Of a stretch of DNA of 64,000 nucleotides, positions 59,300 to 64,000 are shown in pieces. The stretch spans positions 10,065 to 74,064 of the forward strand of contig DATKDP010000101.1 of NCBI GenBank assembly GCA_035546335.1, given 5' to 3'. The stretch is from DATKDP01 sp035546335. GTDB lineage: Bacteria; Acidobacteriota; Thermoanaerobaculia; Gp7-AA8. The number at the start of each line of letters is the position of its first letter. Positions within the stretch are counted from its first letter, which is position 1. The notes beneath the pieces are model-generated. The model worked only from the letters and a program-made list of their open reading frames with translations, was not told where the DNA came from and did not search any database. The translations under genes and the position numbers were made by a program.

Positions 59300-61569
59300 G
59301 GACGATCCGCGCGGCGCGACTGCTTTCTGGCGTACATCTCGCGGTCGGCTTCTTCGATCGCGGCCGGGATGAACGTCATTTCCTCGAACGAAGTCACGCC
59401 GACCGACACGGTGACGGGAAAACGAAACTCCGACGATGACGATGCCTGGGCGATTCGTTCATCGATTGTGCCGAGTCGCCTGCGCACATCTTCGATCGAG
59501 ATGCCGTAGAGGATGATCAGGAACTCGTCGCCGCCCCATCGAAAAACGAGATCGTCGGCGCGAACGACCGAACGGATTGCAGAGGCCACACGACGGATTG
59601 CGAGATCGCCCGCGGCATGACCGAACGAGTCGTTGATGGCCTTCAGATCGTTGACGTCGACCACGGCGACGCAGCCCGAGGTGCCGGGAAAGGGGAAGAT
59701 CCGTCGTTTCTCCAGCAGGGAGTAGAACGCGTGGCGGTTGAGTGCTTCGGTCAGCGGATCCTTGCGGGCGAGGATCTCGAGCCGTCCGTAGTCCTCGGTC
59801 AATGCGAGCTGACCGGCGATCGAACGGAGCAGGCTGCGGTCGTCGGCTCCATAGGGCTCCTCGGACAATCGATCACCCAGAATCAGATAGCCCGTCAACT
59901 CTCTTTCGACCGACAGGGGAACGGCGAGCGCCGCGCCGGTGACGTGAAGCCAGTTCTGGGACTCCTGGGTCAACCTCCGGATCCCTGCGGACGATCGGTC
60001 GAGATCGTACGAAGTCGCGATGAGGCGCAACAGCGGATCGGTTCGCGAGAGTCGGGGCGCCTCGCGGTCCTCTCCGAGTGAGATCACCTGTTGAAAGAAC
60101 TGCTCGCTCGAATCGAGCAGCCATAAAGAAACGTGAATGGGATGAAGCGCTTTCTCGATTTCAAGCAGCGCGACGCGGCCGAGAACCATGATGTCGGTGC
60201 CCCGCTGGATCATCGAGACGACACGGAGCAGACCCTGACGTGCGTCGTAGTCCTCTCGAAAGAAGCGACGATCGATCGCGTCGAGCAGAACCTGACGAAA
60301 TCGAATGAGAATCGCCGCGGCGAGCACCAGGCCGGCGAGGATCGCCGAATCGCGATGCACGAGATCGGCGAGCGATTCGTCTCGATGAACATACAGAAAC
60401 GCCGCCAGTGCGAGGAGCGGCAGGGTCACCGCGAAATAGAGCGTTCCTCGGGCGAAGGCGTACTGGACACTGCGGCGGGCGATTGGCCGCATGCCGAACA
60501 GCCGATGTCGTACCACCGCCCAGGAAAAGATTCCGAAGCTCGCCCCGATGCCGAGCCACATCGTCAGACTCGCCCACTGCCGCACCGGGGCGGAGCCCGA
60601 AAACTCTTCGACGAACAGCGAGAAGACCCAGCCCAGCAGCCCGGGGAACACTGACACCACGAGCAGCTTCAAACGCCGCACGTCGTTCACCCCTGAGGAA
60701 TATCGGAAATGAAGCGAGAGAAAACAGGCGACCGAAAGAAGCAGGAGCGGCTCGTAGACCAGCAAGAATGCGGGCGGAACCAGCTGAGACGGCTCGAGCG
60801 ACGCGAGAAAGCGCACGTCCTCCAGCATCGACACGATCGCCAGTGGTGCGGTCGCCAGATAAGGCATCCACTGGAGCCGTGGCCGTCGCTGTACGAAAGG
60901 AAGAGGCTCGGGAAACAGAAGCGCGAAGTGAATCGCGAATGCGAAGAAAAGCGCGGTGAAGAGCGAATCGAGCAGGTGAATCGCCATCTCCAGCGGAGCG
61001 GGAAGACTCAGGAAGGCTCCGAGCCCCGGCACGCCCAACAGGTGATTGCCGCCGAGCCACGCGGCGAGCGCCATCGCCGCCAGCAGCGCGGCGCGGATGT
61101 GCGGACGAAACGCCAGCAGCGAGATCGCGAGCGTCAGGACGAAGAGGTTGACGATCAGCCGCAGTGCACCGGTGGCGACTCCGGCAAAGGCGAGTCCGTC
61201 ACCAGACTGCAGGCCGGGAACGAGGACCGCACTCCGGATCTGGGTCCCCCGCCGGTAGACGACGACCATCTCTTTCCCCGCGCTCGCATCGTAAAGCGCG
61301 CGTGTCGCATGCGGCGCGACGTCGCCATTGCTGACGATCTGATCGCCGACGCGGAGCCCGCCGGCAGCGGCAGCACCGTCCGAGTCGACCGAGAAAATCA
61401 GCCCCGAATCACGGCGCCACTCCATTCCGAGCGACGGAGTGCTGATCCTCGCCGCAGCCGCCAGGGCGAACAAGGCAGCAGCCAGACCGATCGCTATCCA
61501 GCAGATCGTCATGAGCAGACGATCTGCTGCACGGAGTCGAATCGAGGGACTCGCATCCCGCGGCTGCAT
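59293..61569 (-). CDS. PDZ-membrane-GAF-GGDEF diguanylate cyclase
   Basis: The 758-residue protein has a short N-terminal helix, a PDZ-like periplasmic domain (about 45-120, SGLIFSVDSDGAAAAGGLRV), seven or so membrane helices (about 135-420), and a GAF domain (about 450-595). The C-terminal cyclase (600-750) has the intact active site GGDEF at residues 679-683, preceded by the RxGGDEF strand VFRWGGDEFLIILYG, and it should make cyclic-di-GMP. No RxxD inhibitory site is visible five residues before. A PDZ sensor on a cyclase is uncommon. GGGAGG precedes the ATG. Confidence 0.88.
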   Translation of the reverse strand: MQPRDASPSIRLRAADRLLMTICWIAIGLAAALFALAAAARISTPSLGMEWRRDSGLIFSVDSDGAAAAGGLRVGDQIVSNGDVAPHATRALYDASAGKEMVVVYRRGTQIRSAVLVPGLQSGDGLAFAGVATGALRLIVNLFVLTLAISLLAFRPHIRAALLAAMALAAWLGGNHLLGVPGLGAFLSLPAPLEMAIHLLDSLFTALFFAFAIHFALLFPEPLPFVQRRPRLQWMPYLATAPLAIVSMLEDVRFLASLEPSQLVPPAFLLVYEPLLLLSVACFLSLHFRYSSGVNDVRRLKLLVVSVFPGLLGWVFSLFVEEFSGSAPVRQWASLTMWLGIGASFGIFSWAVVRHRLFGMRPIARRSVQYAFARGTLYFAVTLPLLALAAFLYVHRDESLADLVHRDSAILAGLVLAAAILIRFRQVLLDAIDRRFFREDYDARQGLLRVVSMIQRGTDIMVLGRVALLEIEKALHPIHVSLWLLDSSEQFFQQVISLGEDREAPRLSRTDPLLRLIATSYDLDRSSAGIRRLTQESQNWLHVTGAALAVPLSVERELTGYLILGDRLSEEPYGADDRSLLRSIAGQLALTEDYGRLEILARKDPLTEALNRHAFYSLLEKRRIFPFPGTSGCVAVVDVNDLKAINDSFGHAAGDLAIRRVASAIRSVVRADDLVFRWGGDEFLIILYGISIEDVRRRLGTIDERIAQASSSSEFRFPVTVSVGVTSFEEMTFIPAAIEEADREMYARKQSRRADRPG

Positions 61570-61667
61570 GGCGACCTCCCGAGTTCGCTATATAAACGTC
61601 AACTGTGCGTCAGTGCGTGACGTGGATCACAAATTGGGTCGCGATCGAGAGCGATGCAGCCGCTCGT

Positions 61668-62123
61668 TCACACTTTCGATGCGCTCGATGACGCTACGAT
61701 CCGGATCAGATCGTCGACGATCCAGAGCGGACCGACGAGAAGATGAACGAGATTCGTTGCGAAGGCAGGCTGACGCTTCTCGTAGACGGAGTGACCGATG
61801 AACTGCAGAATCCAGCCGAGCACGAAGAGCGACCAGAGCAACCAGAGAGGCAGGAACAGCGAGACCGCGTAAAAGACGACGACGATGACGCCCATGATGG
61901 TGGCGAGGCGCCACTCGAGCATGAGGTACCAGACCTCCGCAAGGACGATGAGCAGCACCGCGGCATCGATACGCACGTCGCCGAAACGGGCGATCTCGAG
62001 GTGCGACAGCAGGCCCAGGAGCGACAGAACGATGAGCGGAATGCCGATCCTGTGGAACGCCTTGTTTCCGGCGGTTCTGTGGTAGGCAGCGTATTCGTCG
62101 AAGAGTGTCGCGACCTTTTTCAT
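61668..62123 (-). CDS. DUF962/Mpo1-like membrane protein
   Basis: The 151-residue product matches the DUF962 (YGL010w/Mpo1) family: VATLFDEYAAYHRTAGNKAF at the start with the conserved His, four hydrophobic helices and the late motif ILQFIGHSVYEKRQPAF. Yeast Mpo1 is an iron-dependent dioxygenase that shortens 2-hydroxy fatty acids, and the two conserved histidine clusters (YHRT and GHxxYE) are kept here. A bacterial role in fatty-acid alpha-oxidation is inference. The gene overlaps nothing; it follows a decayed fragment. Confidence 0.85.
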   Translation of the reverse strand: MKKVATLFDEYAAYHRTAGNKAFHRIGIPLIVLSLLGLLSHLEIARFGDVRIDAAVLLIVLAEVWYLMLEWRLATIMGVIVVVFYAVSLFLPLWLLWSLFVLGWILQFIGHSVYEKRQPAFATNLVHLLVGPLWIVDDLIRIVASSSASKV

Positions 62124-62126
62124 CGT

Positions 62127-62320
62127 TCAGTTCTCTTCGACGAAATCGGTGATCGCTTCCATCACTTCCTCCGCAGCATCCTCCGGCGTGCTCTCCCGCT
62201 CCGGGACGAGCTCCCGGCTGCCCGAGGATGGTATAGACCTGACCGGTGAAGTTGCCGCTTCCGGCGCCGGCACCGCCCAGCGGGGTCAGGTCGGCGCCCA
62301 CCCCCGGGCCTGGATTTCGG
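62127..62320 (-). pseudogene. Remnant of a DUF4136-like secreted protein, frameshifted
   Basis: One minus-strand frame gives GGAGAGSGNFTGQVYTILG and another gives LVPERESTPEDAAEEVMEAI, TDFVEEN and a stop at 62127. These resemble the strand and terminal helix of a DUF4136/DUF4410-type lipoprotein with the part between them missing. No start codon remains, and it directly follows the SHOCT gene stop. The assignment is weak. Confidence 0.35.
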
Positions 62321-62321
62321 A

Positions 62322-63083
62322 TCACAAGTCTTCGAGAATTTTCGCCCGCGCAGCCTTGTGCTCTTCTTTGCTGATCACGCCCTTCTTCAGAAGGTCGTCC
62401 AGTTTCTTCAGCTTCTCTTCCGTCGTTTCTGCGGGTGCCGCAGTGCTCTTGGAAGCTGCGCCCGACGAAGGCTTGCCGGAAATCCACGAGGCCTGGACAT
62501 TCGGATCTGCCAGGACACCGTTGAAGGCATCTTTGAGTGCATCGCTGAGCACTTCGGACATGTTCGGTCCGCTGCGCGACTTTCCGTACCGGTTTGCCGT
62601 TCCCGACGCCGCCCCTTCGGTCAGCTTCCTTCCCTTCGCATCGTTGAGGGTGTAGGCAAGGTGGATTTCTGCCGAATAGGTCGAGCCGAGTGCTTTGTTG
62701 CTCTCTCTGACGGTGAAGCGGGAGAGGCTGATGTCCAGCCGGCGATCTGCGGGGGATTTCGTCTCGAGTCCCTGACTCCCGGCAATCACCCCGACGGAAC
62801 TGCCGACCCACTCGAGCACGTCGGTCGAAGCGCGGATCGGGGAAGACCGATCGTCGTCGTCAGTTCCCGAACCGATGGCGAAGGCGTCTGCCTGATTTCG
62901 CGCATCCTTCCATCGGATGTCGACCGAACGCTCCAGCAGAGACAGCGGCAGGGCGAGCGAATCGACCTGGACTCCTTCCTGCGGTGTGAATTTGAGATCG
63001 ACCACGACGTCCGGCTTTTTTCTCTGAGCGAACAACGCCACCGAGATGAGTAGGATCGACATTGCCAACACGAATTTGCGCAT
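62322..63083 (-). CDS. Secreted protein with a C-terminal SHOCT domain
   Basis: The 253-residue product has a signal peptide (FVLAMSILLISVALFAQ) and a beta-rich body (ADRRLDISLSRFTVRESNKA, STYSAEIHLAYTLND) that I cannot name. The last 35 residues form a SHOCT domain, EEKLKKLDDLLKKGVISKEE, a small helical hairpin found on many surface proteins and thought to bind DNA or partner proteins. AAGGAGGG precedes the ATG at 63083. It is the first gene of the unit that ends in the remnant at 62127. Confidence 0.7.
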   Translation of the reverse strand: MRKFVLAMSILLISVALFAQRKKPDVVVDLKFTPQEGVQVDSLALPLSLLERSVDIRWKDARNQADAFAIGSGTDDDDRSSPIRASTDVLEWVGSSVGVIAGSQGLETKSPADRRLDISLSRFTVRESNKALGSTYSAEIHLAYTLNDAKGRKLTEGAASGTANRYGKSRSGPNMSEVLSDALKDAFNGVLADPNVQASWISGKPSSGAASKSTAAPAETTEEKLKKLDDLLKKGVISKEEHKAARAKILEDL

Positions 63084-63290
63084 GGTTCCCTCCTTGAACG
63101 TGTGCCGGTTCATCCTCGCGAGCCCTGGATTCTCAACAGGAGCTTTTTCACCCGCGACCGAAGGATCAGGAATCGCCTCAGGTCGCTTCCTCCTGCCGGA
63201 TCGCGCTGAGCCGCATTCTACATCCCTCTGATAGCACGACAACCTGAACCGGCCCAATCTGCGAGCCCGGGTAGTATCCTCGCGAGGAAG

Positions 63291-63786
63291 ATGCGATCCG
63301 GCCCTGACAGCAGGACGCCCGCGATCCGGGTCGACCGGCTCGCGAAGCGATACGGTTTCGTTCAGGCGATCCGTGATCTCTCGCTCGAGGTCTTTTCAGG
63401 CGAGATCTTCGGATTCCTTGGACTGAACGGCGCGGGCAAAACGACGACGCTCAGAATCCTGCTCGACCTGACAGCGGCTCCTGCCGGATCTTCGGCATCG
63501 ACTGCCAGACGAGCAGCCTGGAGGTGCGACGACGCATCGGATACCTGCCGGGAGAGCTCGCCCTCTACCCGCACATGACGGGCGTGGAAACGCTCGACCT
63601 GCTCGCACGGTTGGGTGGTGCGACTGTCAGGTCGTCATATCGCGACGAGCTGCTGGAGAGGATCGAGCTCTCCCACGTCGATCTCCGCAGGAAGATCCGC
63701 GTGCAGCGCACCCTGCACGAGCTGCTTTTCGATCTCCGGCAGCGAGGCCGCACGATCTTCATGTCTTCGCAGGACCTTCGAGCTGT
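63291..63786 (+). pseudogene. ABC transporter ATPase, broken by frameshift and internal deletion
   Basis: The first frame gives a normal start, RVDRLAKRYGFVQAIRDLSL with Walker A GFLGLNGAGKTTTLRILLDL. Near 63480 the frame shifts and the protein resumes as IFGIDCQTSSLEVRRRIGYL and LPGELALYPHMTGVETLDLL. Near 63702 DLRRKIR is joined directly to VQRTLHELLFDLRQRGRTIF; the signature motif and Walker B, about 45 residues, are gone. Near 63786 it runs into a permease fragment. The gene cannot make an active ATPase. Confidence 0.85.
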
Positions 63787-64000
63787 CTGGCCAGTTCTCG
63801 GAGATGGCACGTTTCATCCCGGAGTTCATACGCCCGATGCTCGACCCCTCGTTCATGGCCGTGCTGTCGTTCTCGGGGATGGTCTGTTTCGGATACACGT
63901 ACGTCATCGTGCTCCTTTTTCTGACGGCTCAGTGCATCGCTGCCGGGACGGAGATGACAGGAGAGATCGAATCGAAGTTCGTCGACCTTCTCGCCTCTCG
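63787..64000 (+). pseudogene. ABC-2 permease fragment, 5'-truncated and cut by the window end
   Basis: The frame encodes QFSEMARFIPEFIRPMLDPS, MAVLSFSGMVCFGYTYVIVL and IAAGTEMTGEIESKFVDLLA, which is the middle of an ABC-2 type permease. It has no start codon of its own and is fused to the remains of the ATPase gene, so an N-terminal part of the permease and the ATPase end were lost together. The rest lies outside the window and may also be damaged. Confidence 0.75.

Overview
The window is a 64 kb piece of a GC-rich (roughly 60-65% by eye) Gram-negative-type bacterial chromosome. A TonB-dependent receptor with a carboxypeptidase-regulatory plug extension, Wzm/Wzt polysaccharide export, RlpA, a two-gene glycine dehydrogenase (gcvPA/gcvPB), a stand-alone four-helix-bundle (IVP-type) protein and abundant small dispersed repeats fit Acidobacteriota best. 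That placement is inference from gene content. No rRNA, tRNA, CRISPR array, phage or complete insertion sequence was seen. GTG and TTG starts and ATGA/GTGA/TTGA stop-start overlaps are common.

Layout. 1-4.3 kb: glycine cleavage operon gcvT-gcvH-gcvPA-gcvPB (minus) divergent from a XerC/D recombinase. 4.6-10.1 kb: a YyaL/DUF255 protein, a cysteine-cluster protein, and an ABC-2 exporter pair with a secreted partner. 10.4-18.0 kb: the most unusual block, an alpha/beta hydrolase divergent from an ATP-grasp ligase, a GCS2 carboxylate-amine ligase, a class I glutamine amidotransferase, a second ATP-grasp-like protein, a broken FAD-linked oxidase and a membrane protein, interrupted by a symmetric repeat-flanked element carrying a frameshifted four-helix-bundle gene. 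18.5-31.5 kb: TPR protein, RarD and MFS transporters, DUF2231, KGG protein, inositol-monophosphatase-type enzyme, 3-methyladenine glycosylase, a DJ-1-like protein without its cysteine, M20 peptidase, a V4R/DUF2378-like sensor and a membrane glycosyltransferase.

31.6-45.5 kb is mostly housekeeping: dGTPase, HU, rsmB-fmt, a GNAT enzyme, a cold-shock protein, argS-gpmI, a glycerophosphodiesterase, a response regulator with a long acidic linker and a PopZ-like tail, and cobalamin adenosyltransferase. 45.6-52.2 kb: a zinc-ribbon/FHA protein translationally coupled to Wzm-Wzt, FtsB/DivIC, a second cold-shock gene with a strong terminator, purB-rlpA and ndk. 52.3-64 kb: a hybrid-free histidine kinase, an M49-like lipoprotein peptidase, the TonB receptor, a PDZ-membrane-GAF-GGDEF cyclase, a DUF962 protein, a SHOCT-tailed secreted protein and a decayed ABC transporter.

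Two genome-scale themes stand out. First, the intergenic DNA is packed with several distinct repeat families: about 115-bp palindromes, 31-bp GC hairpins, about 90-bp dispersed units and heptanucleotide tandem repeats that often face each other as inverted pairs. Second, at least five genes have decayed by internal deletion, leaving recognisable ends with the middle missing.
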